Both the position numbers and the translations under genes were made by a program. A stretch of 64,000 nucleotides of DNA from NCBI GenBank assembly GCA_014155875.1, contig JACEFZ010011104.1, positions 214,501 to 278,500 on the forward strand, read 5' to 3'. Below the pieces are notes generated by a model that was not told the DNA's origin, did no database searches, and saw only the letters and a program-made list of their open reading frames with translations. Origin of the DNA: Cepaea nemoralis (Eukaryota; Mollusca; Gastropoda; Stylommatophora; Helicidae). Positions 35,816 to 48,459 of this stretch are shown here, piece after piece. The stretch's first letter is position 1, and each line of letters starts with the position of its first letter.

Positions 35816-35879
35816 GAGTATTCGTGAAACCTTAGGAGGATAATGTGATGGTTTCCATTTGACTTCTACTCCCACGTGG

Positions 35880-35883
<4 letters not shown>

Positions 35884-35974
<91 letters not shown>
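35884..35974. repeat. (TA)n microsatellite
   Basis: Directly abuts the 5' end of the SINE at 35976. Confidence 0.95.
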
Positions 35975-35975
<1 letters not shown>

Positions 35976-35976
<1 letters not shown>

Positions 35977-36212
35977 CCGGCTCCGTGGCCGAGGGGTTAG
36001 CAGCTTTCTCCGCTAACTCCGAATACTCTCGTCACGTGACGCGACGAGAATTAGCAGTGGTTCGAATCGCAAAAGTGACTTATGAGAGTATGGAGCCGGT
36101 CGCTCAGAAAGTCGTGGCGTGCTGATGAGCGTAATCTAGCCTAGGAATCAACATACAGCTGAAAGATGCTGGTGTTGACCGCAATATCCTGAAACAGGAT
36201 GGAAACGCGGGA
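35976..36212 (+). repeat. SINE family 1 (copy e)
   Basis: A full head-to-tail copy: CCGGCTCCGTGGCCGAGGGG (box A), TGGTTCGAATCG (box B), body TATGGAGCCGGTCGCTCAGA, and an A-rich tail. It has (TA)n on both sides. Confidence 0.85.
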
Positions 36213-36213
36213 A

Positions 36214-36219
36214 AAAAAA

Positions 36220-36268
<49 letters not shown>
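36214..36268. repeat. (TA)n microsatellite
   Basis: Follows the A-rich tail of the SINE at 35976-36212. Confidence 0.95.
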
Positions 36269-36271
<3 letters not shown>

Positions 36272-36509
36272 AGAATAGAGGCATTGGAACAAACCGTAAC
36301 AACTGGATAGTTCAGTGGAAAAAGATGTCGATGCAGTTCTAGAGAAATAATGCTGGATGTATTAAGACAGTGGCATGGAGGAATAACATAAACATAGTTC
36401 ATTCCAACTACATGGAAGAAAATATGTGAACAGACATAAAAGCTTTCACCAGTTGGAAAGACATAAGATTATAATGATGATGTGTATGTTTCATCTGTAT
36501 TTGTAATTG

Positions 36510-36790
36510 ACTAGGGGGCTGAGTAGTCTCGAGATATGGTGTCCGCCTCGAGTGCTGGAGGTCCGGGTTCAAGCCTCAGTTAGGGCGAGGAGTTTTGAGA
36601 GAACCTAACGGCGCTGCCCAGATAAATTTTCGAGTTAAAAATCTACCCAGAGTATTTCAAGATCCTTGCCGGTGCTACAGAGTTCGTGCACTGAACTGAG
36701 ATTCTTCGAACTCAGGTTTGAGTTAGGAGTAGTATGGAACACTTATGGGCTACACCCGTGTGCTGTGATGTTGATCCGACGACTAAACTA
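36510..36790 (+). repeat. tRNA-like SINE family 4
   Basis: A box B-like GGTCCGGGTTCAAGCCTC lies at about 36558-36576, with GGGCTGAGTAGTCTCGAGAT upstream. The body ends ACTTATGGGC...GTGTGCTGTGATGTTG and ACTAAACTAAAC. The 3' end resembles LINE ends at 2881 and 35561. Confidence 0.6.
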
Positions 36791-38173
36791 AACTTGTGAT
36801 AGAATATGTGTGTTTTCCCCACTCGAAGAAAATGACAGGTTGTGAAAAGTAACAACTTGTTGAATTCATCACCACAACTCGATGTCTTCAGCTCAATACA
36901 TATTTATTCAACATTATTACATTGATGTTACATGTTTTGCCTCTGGCTTCGGCGAATAGAGCATACGATAAATTATATCCCGTAAGGTAAATAAATTAAG
37001 TTGTATGTACAAATAATACCAACATATTAATCCCAACATGCATATCAGCGACACTTATGGTTTCGCGTTTTTATTTAACAGTAATACATTGATGTTCCAG
37101 ACTTCCTTTCCAGGCTTATTTTTCCCCCGGCTTCGAACACACAATTTAAAAGACACATCTCCATATTCTTTTGTCTTAACTATGTTGTTTTTTTTTAACT
37201 ATTATCTATTTTGTTTTTCGGTAATGACTGTTCTATGTTTCTCCTTTATTTTAGATTCCATGAACTCAACATCTGTCAGTGTGGTATAAATAACAAGAAA
37301 TGATAGCGGGCGTGAAATAGATAACTGGGGAAGAAATAAAAATTCCTATTTGGCTGCTATCTATGAACGTAAATAATAAATGAATACCAAGAAACAAGGG
37401 CGAATATCGCAGAAAGCAATCACGACAAGAAAGGGAACTGTCATGCAAGCTAGAAATACAAATACGACAAATACAATATTTACAGCGTATTAGCAGAGAT
37501 ACTAATCCCCTGACAAACATAATATAAACAGGAAATAGAATGTGGACAACCATATTAGAGGGAACGAAGAAGAGTAAACATGCAAGAGACAGTTAACAAT
37601 AAGAGTAACACTAAGGTGCACAACAATACACTGATCACTAAGTTCGAAACTTCTATTCATTGTATTGTGGTGGAACTAATTTGTCCTTTATTATTATCAT
37701 GGTTATTTTCCACACTGTGATTTTCGTTTTCCGGATGTGCGCCTATATCAAGGCGTATACGACTTCAAGCTAAACCTCGCAGTCTTACAAAATGATTCAC
37801 AACCAATCAAACAAACAACCAACCGACTAGCGACCCAGCCAGCCGACTGGCTACCCAACGGCATACGTAAATTATAAGCGAGCTGTCCATGAAGTTCCTT
37901 TTCTCCGCCATCAGACGCACACACACGCGCCCACGCGCGCGCACATACACACACACACATACACACACACGCACACTAAAATAAGCTGTTTCACAAACTA
38001 CTTTCAACAGTCTACATATATCAAGGGAAAGCCAATGACATGTGACTCATATCTACATACTCGCACCGCACAATCATTTTTAAAACATAATAGCAGTCTC
38101 TGGTGACCATAGATACCATTCCCAAATCGCGAAATGCTGGGAAAAAATGTAAACATTGCAACACATTTCTCTA
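36791..38173. other. Unassigned stretch
   Basis: It contains a short CA-rich microsatellite at 37917-37975. Open frames here (for example 37266-37553 minus) have no family motifs or convincing splice sites. No gene is supported. Confidence 0.35.
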
Positions 38174-38323
38174 GGGTGTATTTGTAATGACTGTGCAGTG
38201 TTTAAAAATATTGCCTTTCCAAGTTTTGTATTTAGCTATTATGTTGCATGTACTTTACAGAGGGTGAAACAAAACTTGGACCGGCAATATTTTCAAACAC
38301 TACAAAGTCATTAAAAATACACA
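38174..38323. mobile_element. Hairpin (foldback/MITE-like) element
   Basis: The arm 38174-38229 pairs with 38269-38323 as an imperfect inverted repeat of about 55 bp (ATTTGTAATGACTGTGCAGT against AATGACTTTGTAGTG; TTCCAAGTTTTGT against ACAAAACTTGGA), with a loop of about 39 bp. It has no ORF. Confidence 0.7.
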
Positions 38324-38488
38324 CTATATGTGTAATGTGGATGTTGGTGTCACATTACATCGAAGTATACCAATAGCCACAGTAGCAATAGGTGGGCTTT
38401 CAATAGATTGTTACCTGTCACGGGAGACGTAAATGAAAAACATCATTATTGCAGATAAAAGCATGAATGGCATACTAATCAAATAGAT

Positions 38489-38758
38489 CAATCAATCAAT
38501 CATGTGCCATGCCGGAAAGCGTGGGCGGTCATAACTCGCCATTTCACTCGATCACCAGCGTCGTGGATCAGCTCAGCGTTTCTATCTCGTCCGTGCCATG
38601 TGGCCAACCCATCTAGGTATTTTCCCCTCGGTCTTCCTCTTGGTCTGTTCCCTTCGATCTTGCCAGTTGCCACTAAGTTATCCAATCCATTTCTTCTCAT
38701 AACATGTCCAAAAGATGTTGACTGTCTACGTCTAATTTCTCTAATCAATTTACGAAAG
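38489..38758 (-). mobile_element. RTE family 1 3'-end fragment
   Basis: An 82-codon minus frame with RRRQSTSFGHVMRRNGLDNL, TGKIEGNRPRGRPRGKYLDG and KWRVMTAHAFRHGT. The (ATTG)n tail is at 38489-38500. It is very well preserved, so a young, heavily 5'-truncated insertion. Confidence 0.85.
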
Positions 38759-39044
38759 TTTATTTAATCTGGCGACACTGAAAGAATATAACCTGTTTTT
38801 GGTTGCGAACTGGGACTAAACTTTTGCAATACATGATTAATTATATTGGAATATATGGAATTATGATAATAATATAGAGAAAAGATAACATTAGAATAAC
38901 AGGAGCTCTTAAACAAACTAGAAATAAGAATACGATGAAATTCAACATATGCGGCATTTACAATGAATTAAACGGCCATAGAAGTAATTGACTGGCTTTC
39001 GGTAGATTAGCAATGGCGTTTAATTAATTAATTAATAGGGAGCT

Positions 39045-39200
39045 GAGCAGATAATTTCATGAGTGCCATCGGACGAGATTTCGACACCTGCGTTCGCCGT
39101 CTGGCTAAGTGAGGGAAAGAGTGAGCATCTTTTCCTCAGCCGTGAATTCCGGCCTACAAAATGTGATGGCCTTATCCCATCACATACTCATAGCAGGATA
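39045..39200 (+). repeat. tRNA-like SINE family 3 (copy a)
   Basis: It shares an ordered block with 58520-58700 and 63705-63865: AGATAATTTCATGAGTGCCA / GATAATGTCATGAGCGCGG / GATAATGTCATTAGTGTGG, then a TCGGACGAG...TTCGA box B-like word, then AAGTGAGG...GAGCAT. Confidence 0.55.
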
Positions 39201-39605
39201 ATACGTTGGGTCAAATTATATTTATGTATGAAAGTAGATTGTTGGAAATGTGAAAGTTGGCTCATATCAAGTAAGTTAAACAGCAAACGTAACCACACTG
39301 CGGGTAATGACATTGGGGTGTAAAGTATAGGCTTTCACATATTCTAGGCCATGACATATGAGGTGGGGTGCTCAGCTGCATTGTGCGTAGCCTTTCAGTT
39401 CTAGGCAATTCCTAGGATGTTATAAATATTGTCGGCGTCTACACCAGGGCTGTTCTGGTTGGGAAAGGGTAATTCTACCTTTGCTATGGCTTGGCCACTG
39501 TCTTTGCAGGTATTAACTACTATGCTACTGCTACTGTGCAAAGAAGGTTAGGTAAAACAATAACAATGATTCAGATAGCGGGGTCAATTTATTTAATTAC
39601 GCACT

Positions 39606-39674
39606 TCCCCTTCTTCTTCTTCTTCTTCTTCTTCTTCTTCTTCTTCTTCTTCTTCTTCTTCTTCTTCTTCTTCT

Positions 39675-39720
<46 letters not shown>

Positions 39721-39736
39721 TTTCTTCTTCTTCTTC
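39606..39736. repeat. (CTT)n microsatellite
   Basis: A nearly pure CTT tract. The long homopolymer-like open frames over it are artefacts of low complexity. Confidence 0.95.
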
Positions 39737-39763
39737 CAAATCCGAAAAGAATAATGGTGGGCT

Positions 39764-39773
39764 TTCTTTCTTC

Positions 39774-39836
<63 letters not shown>

Positions 39837-39870
39837 TTTTCTTCCTTTCTTTCTTTCTTTCTTTCTTTCC
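39764..39870. repeat. (CTTT)n microsatellite
   Basis: A CTTT tract with CCTTTC variants. A second, smaller tract lies at about 40368-40412. Confidence 0.95.
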
Positions 39871-40069
39871 ATCTTTCCTTCTTTCTCTACGTCTATCAAT
39901 ATATTTATCAATGTCTGTCAAAATCGTTCATGCGTACTTTCTTTCGTTCGTCGTTTATTTTTGTTTTTTTTTGTCGTTATTTAGGTTTTTTATTTTGGTT
40001 TTCTTCTCTCACTCGCTGTGAACTCAAGCGTTGTCCATAACACTATTAAAAGTAGTGATGGGATGAATT

Positions 40070-40290
40070 TTGCGTGTAGATTAGCTTTCCCTATTATCAA
40101 TGTCCCTCGCCATAGGGCGAACCCACTCCGATTTCAGAGGTACTTGTAATTTACGATCCCCAGTCAAGGACGACAGGTCAACATTTTAGTCCAGCTGTCC
40201 GGTGTTAAGGTTGAACTGCTTATCTCGGCATCAGCACACCGGATGTTTAAGAACATGCGTTCTTACCCATTCGACCATGCTGATCTGCTA
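40070..40290. repeat. Dispersed repeat shared with 21660-21860
   Basis: Shared ordered words include TAGCTTTCCCTATTATC-like, AGGTACTTGTAATTTACG, CCCCAGTCAAGGACG and AGGTCAACATTTTAGTCC. A body ending in GGATGTTTAAGAACATGCGT follows. Class unknown. Confidence 0.5.
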
Positions 40291-40366
40291 TTCAGTTGTG
40301 TATTTATATATCTCTTTCTGTCTGATATCTCATTATCTGCCTTTCCTTTCTTTCCTTTTTTCCTGT

Positions 40367-40413
<47 letters not shown>

Positions 40414-40499
40414 GACTTTCCTATTTTCTTTATTTCTTTCTGTCTTTATTTTGTGTTGATGTTTAATACTGTCTTTCATTGTTTACGATTATGATCATT

Positions 40500-43300
40500 A
40501 AAGATAGAAACCTGGAATTTCAGAACAATAAATGCAGATGGAAACTGGATAACATCAAACAAGAAATGTGAAGAGATAATATTAATATATTAGGAATTTG
40601 TGAAACCAGATGGAGAGGGGCAGGAAGCAAGACAGGAGAGGATTGTAAGATCATTTATTCTGGAGGAGAAGGACGGCAAAGAGGTGTAGCCATTATGTTG
40701 GATCGTAAAACATTAAATTCTATTAAAGGTTATTGGGCTGTCTCAGACAGAGTTCTATTCATAAAAATAAACGGAAGACCTTTTAAAATAAATGTCATTC
40801 AAATATATGCTCCAACAAATGAATGCAGTGAAGAGAGTATAGATGAATTTTATAATGACATGGAGGGTGCTTTGAAGAAATGAAATAAAATCAGAAATAA
40901 ATATTATAATGGGTGATTTCAACGCAAAAGTGGGAAATCAAGGCGATGAATAAATTGTAGGCAACCATGGTTTGGGAGAGCGAAACGAAAGAGGATACAG
41001 ACTTGTAGAATGGGCAAAAGAATAAGAAATGGTTGAAGGAAACACCTGGTTTAAACAGCATCCTAGAAGATTTTGGACATGGAGAAGTCCAGACAGCAGG
41101 ATTAAAAACCAGATAGATTACATCCTGATTAGCGGAAGGTTTTCAAATGCATTAACAGTCGTAAAAACAGTTCCCAATGCAGACTGTTACAGTGATCACA
41201 TATTAGTTACATGCGCATTGAGGGTAAAGTTAAAGAAAGTCAAATATACAACCGGAAACACTAAATATGATTTGTGCAAGTTGAAAACTGACAAAGAAAT
41301 ACAAGATAATTTAACATGGAAGTAACGAACACATTTGATATGTTGTCTGATCTAAAGATCATATTTCAAGATGTGTGTGATCAATGGGAAATGTTGAAGA
41401 ATTCAATCAGTTTAGCTGCAGAAAAAAAACTATCCCAAAATTAAAGAAAGTGGGTCGTCAGACATGAAAGACTGAAGAAATTTTACAGCTACGGTAATGG
41501 AAACAAGAAGACAGAATAAAAATAATCCTGGCAAATATAAAGAAATTCACAGAAAAATCAGAACATTATGTAAGGAGGCAAAAGAAGCATGGCTCGAGAA
41601 AAAAATTGCATAGAAATTGAAAACCAACACAACAATAAAAATACCAAACTAATAAACAAAAGAATTCAGAAGCTTACTGCCTAATGAGAAAAGTTGAAAG
41701 AATAATAATAGAAAAAGATCAAATTTTAACATGTATGGTCAGATTATGTGAAATCCCTTTATGATGATAACAGAGAAGAACAGAATGATATTCAAAATAA
41801 TAATGAAGGACCATCAATTTTGAAGATGGAGGTTCAGAATGCTCTTAACCATGTAAGATCTGGCAAGACCCCCGGTTCAGACAGCATCACAACATAAATT
41901 ACTAATGCTTAAGAAGAATACGGAATAGATAAAGTTACCAGACTCCTGAATACCATATATGATACTGGAGATATACCTCGTGAATTATGTAATTTTGTAT
42001 TTATTGCAATCCCAAAGAAATCAGGAGCCTTGGAATGTTATCAACATCGAACAATTAGTATAATGAGTCACATCACGAAGATTTTGCTAAGAATTATCAT
42101 GCAAAGAGTTAGGAAGAACATACAACCTTAAATAGGAGAGGAACAATGTGGGTTCGTAGAAAATACACAGTAAGCGCTGTGAACATTCTGAGAACAGTAA
42201 TTGAAAGTTCTATATAAGTAAACAAAGAGCTACACCTCTGCTTTATTGACTACACAAAGGCTTTCAAAAAAGTGAGACATGTCGACATGATAATGATGCT
42301 TAAAGATCTACAAATTGATGGAACAGACAATAGACTTGTAACAAACATATATTGTAAACAACAAGCTGCCTTCAGAATTGATAATGAAGTAGGTAAATTT
42401 CAGCCTATTAAAAGAGGTGTGAGACAGGGATGTGTAATGTCTCCAGATCTGTTTTCCCTGTACAGTGAACATATTTTCAGAAATATAGAAGATATGGAAG
42501 GAATCAACATTGGGGGATTAACATTAGATCTGCAGATGATGCAGTCTTGATTGCAGACAATGAACAGGACCGGCAAAATATAGTAGATGCGGTTGTTGCA
42601 CACAGTGAACAGCTAGGGTTAGAACTGAACTGTAAGAAGAAACCGATTATGGTCGTCACTAGGAAGGAAGAAATATCACAATGTAATATACAAGTAAATG
42701 GGCATATTCTTAAACAAGTGAATCGGTACAGCTATCTCGGAACAGTCATAACATCTGATAGGAGATGCCTTGAAGAGATTAGAACAAGCATTGCCATGAC
42801 AAAGATAACCTTTTGCAAGATGAAAAACATACTGACCAATAAAAGGATATCAATTGAAACGAGACAAGGAGTGTTGAAGTGCTACATAGAACCTGTATTT
42901 TTATATGGATGTGAAGCGTGGACAATTAGCAGGCAAGCCTTAAAAGCATCTGATGGGTGGAAATGTAGTTTCTGATGAAAATGCAAAGACTACCATGGAC
43001 AGATAGAAAAACAAATGAACAAGCTTCAAGAAACAAATGAAGATCGTAAACTGATTAGAGACATTAGACGTAGACAGTCAACATGTTTTGGGCATGTTAT
43101 GACAATAAATGAATTTGAGAACTTGGTGATGGCTGGCAAGATCGAAGGGAAGAGACCTAGGGGAAGACCGAGAAGTAAATACATGGATGACTTGGCCACG
43201 TGGCATGGTCGAGACAGGAACACAGAGCTGATTCCACTACTCTGGTGATCGAGTGAGATGCAGAACATGACCGCCCACGCTTATCGGCATGGCACATTAT
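40500..43300 (+). mobile_element. RTE family 1 LINE, long but decayed
   Basis: Order: degraded EN start (GAAACCTGGAATTTCAGAAC); LDRKTLNSIKGYWAVSDRVL, INVIQIYAPTNE (40695-40883); NTWFKQHPRRFWTWRSPDSR and PNADCYSDHILVTCALRVKL (41029-41325, SDH intact); linker; RT blocks (IPKKSGALECYQHRTISIMS, about 42010); DLQIDGTDNRLV (about 42300); GVRQGCVMSPDLFSLYSEHI (about 42415); frameshifted YADD (TTAGATCTGCAGATGATGCA); YSYLGTVITSDRRCLEEIRT; and tail RRRQSTCFGHVM. Many stops and small indels break it, so it is inactive. Confidence 0.85.
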
Positions 43301-43368
43301 TTATAGATGGATGGATGGTTTGTTTATGTCTGTATCTCTGCCATTTCTTTCAATTTTTATGTCTAACC

Positions 43369-43370
<2 letters not shown>

Positions 43371-43441
<71 letters not shown>

Positions 43442-43570
43442 CCTTCCTTTTTGTCTTTTTCGTCTGTCTGTCTTTCTTTGTGTCGGTCTGTCTATCTGCC
43501 TGTCATTCTGTATGTCTTTCTATACATTTATCTATCCTTCTTTCTTTATGACTGTCTGTCAGCCTGTCTT
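43371..43570. repeat. (CT)n and TCTG-rich microsatellite
   Basis: A pure CT tract (43371-43436) grades into TCTG/TTTC-rich sequence. Confidence 0.9.
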
Positions 43571-43896
43571 TATTTGGTTACTTGATTTCATTTCTGTGTC
43601 CCTTATATACATGTCAACATCATATCGGGAACATCTCTCCGGACATAGCCACTGAGTGGATTGCCTTAAAAGTAGTTCTCCTCGTCTCTGCTGTCCTGCT
43701 AATTCTTCAGTCGTAGAGAGTGCCTTATGCTCCATTTCTTCTCTATGTAACTGCTAATGCTGTTTGCAGTACAGCGTGAACTCAGGCTTCTTAAGTAAAT
43801 GAACTCAGTGTATTGCCAGTAACTGTTACTCTTCAGTAGCTGGTAACCACATTATGTATCGTAATGACCTCTTTGTTTCTACGCTGTAGGTAGTTA

Positions 43897-44230
43897 GTAG
43901 GTGTTTCCAAGGCACCAGGGCCGGGTTATATACTGGCCAAGACCTATTGACGCGTCCTCGTCGAGCGTCCTGGGCAACAGGTCCCTTCGGGGTCCTGGCT
44001 AAAGTCAGTAGGATCGCCGATTCCTCCGAAGTCGGAGAGTGTCTGCCTGTATGGCGAGGAACCACCAGTCTGCACACCAATAAGCCAGACATGGGACAAC
44101 GGATACTCACGCAAACCTCAGGTCCTGTATGACATCACACTGATGCTGGACAACAGGATGCCTTCATCCGACATACAGGACTTCGCGTTGGAGCTCAAGC
44201 CAACGAACACAAGCAAGCAAGCAAGCAAGC
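43897..44230 (+). repeat. Dispersed repeat with conserved peptide, copy 2
   Basis: The counterpart of 28403-28775 in the opposite orientation. It starts at AGGTGTTTCCAAGGCACCAG and ends GAGCTCAAGCCAACGAACAC followed by (AAGC)n at 44208-44232. The open frame TRPRRASWATGPFGVLAKVS...SGPV is kept. Confidence 0.85.
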
Positions 44231-44399
44231 AACCAGCAAGCATATGTTAAATAACCAAATTGACAAAAACAGAAAACATTGCAAACACGCTAATTTCGAA
44301 ATCAAAACTCATAGACACACGAAAAGAATGATAACATATGCAAACTTGGAGGTGGTCGAAGGTAATTCAATGAATCTACCAGTTACCTAGCTGTTATTT

Positions 44400-45060
44400 A
44401 TGGTGTTCCGAGTTACTTTTGTGTTATAAGGGTCCCTGTTTATCTTTTTATTTTACGGTGGTCATGAATTGCTAGCCTGCTATAAAGGGGTTTGCGAGTT
44501 ATTTTTATGCTATAGATGAGATCATGAATGACTAGCGTTATATTAATGGGATTGCAAGTTTTTTTTAAATAAGGAGGATGGTTTGTTATTACCATGTTAT
44601 AACGGGATCGTAAGCGACTTTGCTGTGAGTTACTTGCCAGTTGTGAAGGGGTTATGAGTTACTACAGTGTTATAAAGAGGTCTTAAGATGTTACAGTGTT
44701 ATAAAGGGTCGCGTGTTACGTTAGAATGCTGTTGTGAGTTACCTGTTATAAAGGGGTAGTGAGTTACTAGAGTGTTATAAATTGGTGGTGAGTTACGTGA
44801 GTGTTATAAAGGGGTCGTAAGTTACAAATCTGTTATAAAAGGATCGTGAATTACTAGTGTTAGAAGCAGGTCGTTAGTTACTAGAGTGTTATAAAGGGTT
44901 TGTTAGTTACGCACCTGTTAAAGTAGGGTTGTTAGTAGTTACCTGTTATAAAGGGGTCGTGAGTTACAAATAGTTTTATACAGGCAATCGTGAAGTACTT
45001 GCAAGTTATAACACAGGTTGCGAGTAACTTACTTGCTATAAAGGGAGTTCGCGCCTTATT
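44400..45060. repeat. Degenerate minisatellite, about 28-bp unit
   Basis: It repeats GTTATAAAGGGGTCGTGAGTTAC with spacers such as TAGAGT or CAAATCT, more than fifteen times with variable spacing. Confidence 0.8.
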
Positions 45061-45339
45061 TAGTGTTTTGAAAAGTTGGTCGTCATGTGATGAAACCACA
45101 AAAAAACAAACAAACATGGGAAACACTGAAATAAAGAATACATTAATGCCACATCTGTGAATGTGGAAATACTGTACGTCAGACATACTCCTTACCGAGC
45201 AGTGTATCGGCTGATCCTCCCATTGAGAGTCTAGGTTTAATACTAACAAATAAAGCAATACATTGATTATATAATAAATGTAATAATAGTTAAAGTGTAA
45301 AATCATTTTCTTCTTATAGTCAATAGCGCATTGTCGTGT

Positions 45340-45885
45340 CTTAGATATGACTAAACTATCGTAGGACTGTAGACGGTACTATCTGCTTTCTGTTAGCACC
45401 GAATGTTGGGAGGCACTCACCAAACCTGACACCTCACATTGTGCCAACGTCTTCGGGCAGACGAGTAGCAGTTGGGAGGGTACATGTCTTATCCTGGTGG
45501 GACTGAAATGCAGCTGAAGTATATATGTCATGGCAGGGCAGAGCAGAACCTTAGCCTTTTTGGGCAACTGGTCTGGGATCGAAGCTCCGATAGGCGGACA
45601 GTTAGAGCAATGCTTTGTTGATCCGGCAGTTTCTGCGTTTTGTCTTGCTTTAGATGTAGTGGTGCTACCTGTTCCCTGGAGTAAACTAAGCTGATAGGGA
45701 TCATGTTGCATGGGCAACTCATGGTCTTTGCTATTCAGCCCAGGCTCTGTGCTATGGGGAGATATAACTCCATCCTAGGTTTTACTGCCATGGTTGTGCT
45801 ATTGTGCATTTTATGAAACACAATACATACAAACTATCGTCTGTAAAGACGGTCAGGCGCCAGTGAGTGATTCCTATACCGTGTT
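45340..45885 (+). mobile_element. Internally deleted derivative of the RTE-like LINE
   Basis: 45340-45785 matches, in reverse orientation, the 5' region of the LINE at 5985-9925 (compare GTAGACGGTACTATCTGC with GCGTTTTGTTGTACCGTCTA-side text at 9870-9920, and ATCATGTTGCATGGGC with 9537-9560). 45800-45885 then matches that LINE's 3' terminus (AAACTATCGTCTGTAAAGAC). All coding sequence is missing. Confidence 0.6.
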
Positions 45886-46509
<624 letters not shown>

Positions 46510-46782
46510 AGGGAAATGAACGAGCTGATATTCACATGCTAAATCTGCATCCCCTGAAGATGGCCATCCTACATATCGTGCCGATGTTGTTAACATATTG
46601 AGACAGATTTCGAGAGCGGAGGGCTTTGACGCCTGTGAATCTACTTCATTGTCCAGAATGATGGACTTGGAAGTTGGAACTAACACGGCCAAACACCAGA
46701 GGCGCATCTGGAGAATAGGTGGCCTAGTCAACGAACACAGAGCTGGAACTATTAGCCTTCGTCGCTGCAGCATGTTTTGACA
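46510..46782 (+). mobile_element. I-like LINE C-terminal fragment
   Basis: N-E-R-A-D at 46520 matches the RNase H end of 59416-60813 (GHAGVEGNERADKLA). Then 46598-46780 reads RQISRAEGFDACESTSLSRM, matching ARTEDFDVSESTSLSRI, and ends LVNEHRAGTISLRRCSMF and stop. Confidence 0.8.
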
Positions 46783-46789
46783 GGAAGAT

Positions 46790-47899
46790 CTGCGCACCCA
46801 TAGAGATGTCTGGAGTGCAAGGATAATACCACAACATATAACTAACTGACACGTACATGTTCTAGAAAGCATTCACACGTAAGCACTTTTGAGCGATCTC
46901 CCCAGAGTGCACTGAAACGAAAGCTGATACACTGATGAAGGAAAGTGCAACTAAAGAGAAACTAGACTGTACTAATCATACATCACCAAAAGAAAAGAGT
47001 CATGAAGTCAATCAGAAAAGCCGCCAACACCAACACAGGACGATTACCATAGAATGGACATACCAGTCCAAAGCATCAGTCTTCGCCACAGAATACGTAA
47101 CAGATATTATTGTAGTCACATGTATACACAATTACAGCCCGGAATATGACATATCAAAGCACACACATGTTAGTCTAGAGAAGCAACAGTTGAAGTTAAG
47201 CTTAACAGACCACTGACTCAATTAAAGAAGACACGGACATTAATCGCCAGATGACAATTCGGATATAAACTATTTATTGTGAACGAAATACAAAGAGGAA
47301 TGACAATCTCTTAAGACCTAGGCCCGGTCACATAGCAGTTATCGTGCTTGTCTGACGGTTCGGATATCATATATTCTAATCCCATCGATAAAGGGATGTT
47401 TTTAAAGTTCACCAGGGCTCTCGGGTCGATCAGGCCTAAATGGATATTAAGACATGCTTTCTGACGGATAAAAGAAGCCCACATATTACTGACCTCATCA
47501 CCAACCGAGCGCAGACTAGACCATAATAATAGGAGACTAGCAACGTGTAGCTTCAAGTCCCAAGGCGTTGGAAATTGCCCTTGGCTTACTGTTTACTGAC
47601 AGACCCATATCATTGAGCGACGTTACAGCCTACATTGCCTTTACTTTGGAAAATCATAAGGAAACATCAAAACAATAGCTCTTAATAAATAATAAGCCTT
47701 ACATAAATATTGGTTGTATGCAGACTATACGCATGGGTCATGTACAGTTTAACAGCATACACAATTTTCCCTGGTGAAAACTACGGATATTGAGTTCTAA
47801 GAGCAGGGAGAAAATGGCTCTCCAGAAACACCATTTTCAAAATTTCTCCAGAACAAACCATTATGAAATATGGAATATTAAATACGGATTTTGGAATCG
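46790..47899. other. Unassigned stretch
   Basis: Open frames at 46935-47216 (+) and 47311-47556 (-) have no recognisable motifs. This is the region just past gene A's stop codon in gene orientation, so the 3' UTR of gene A may reach into it, but I see no decisive polyadenylation signal. Confidence 0.35.
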
Positions 47900-48070
47900 A
47901 GCAGTGGGGGCGCACTGGCTGAGAGGTTACGCTGTCCACCTCAAACTCAGAGCTTACCGGGTTCGATCTTTACTAAGGGTTGCAAAGTGTTTCCAGATGT
48001 GCGTCTCAACTTGTGTGTAGCCAGTGAGGTAGGCAGGTATGCTATAGATGAATGAATGTATGTATCATAG
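47900..48070 (+). repeat. tRNA-like SINE (further family)
   Basis: Box A-like TGGCTGAGAGGTTA (about 47915) and box B-like GGGTTCGATCTTT (about 47958), about 40 bp apart, followed by a body with CCAGTGAGGTAGGCAGGTAT and a GAATGAATGTATGTAT-type tail. Confidence 0.55.
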
Positions 48071-48459
48071 CATGCATCTGTTGATGTAAATATGGTTAGT
48101 TTTTTGTTTGTATGTTTTGGGTGTATAGTGTTACCAAAGAGTTTGATGCTGAAGCCTATTGCACATATTATCTCAGCCCATAATTGTATACAGCATATCG
48201 GCAGTCGATGGGTAAAATGGTCATTATCACGCCGGAACAGTTTCATTTTCCAATTTGAATCGGCTCGACGATAGTTAATATAAAATGTTTAAAAAAAAAA
48301 ATTCTTACCACAATCAATACGGATTCTAACACATAAACAAAACGTAGGCAGTCAATCGTGCTAACTACTACACAAACACGGATTCTTGTAACACATACCG
48401 AAGAAACGTTTGGAACACAACGTCAACAGTAACGGCGCCCACGTAAACTATAAGTGAAC

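Noticed and set aside
37266..37553. Hydrophobic minus frame starting MVVHILFPVYIMF as a signal-peptide exon
   Set aside because: No donor of the right phase and strength follows the hydrophobic stretch; likely chance.
39589..39921. Long poly-Lys, poly-Arg and poly-Phe reading frames
   Set aside because: They are translations of (CTT)n and (CTTT)n microsatellites.
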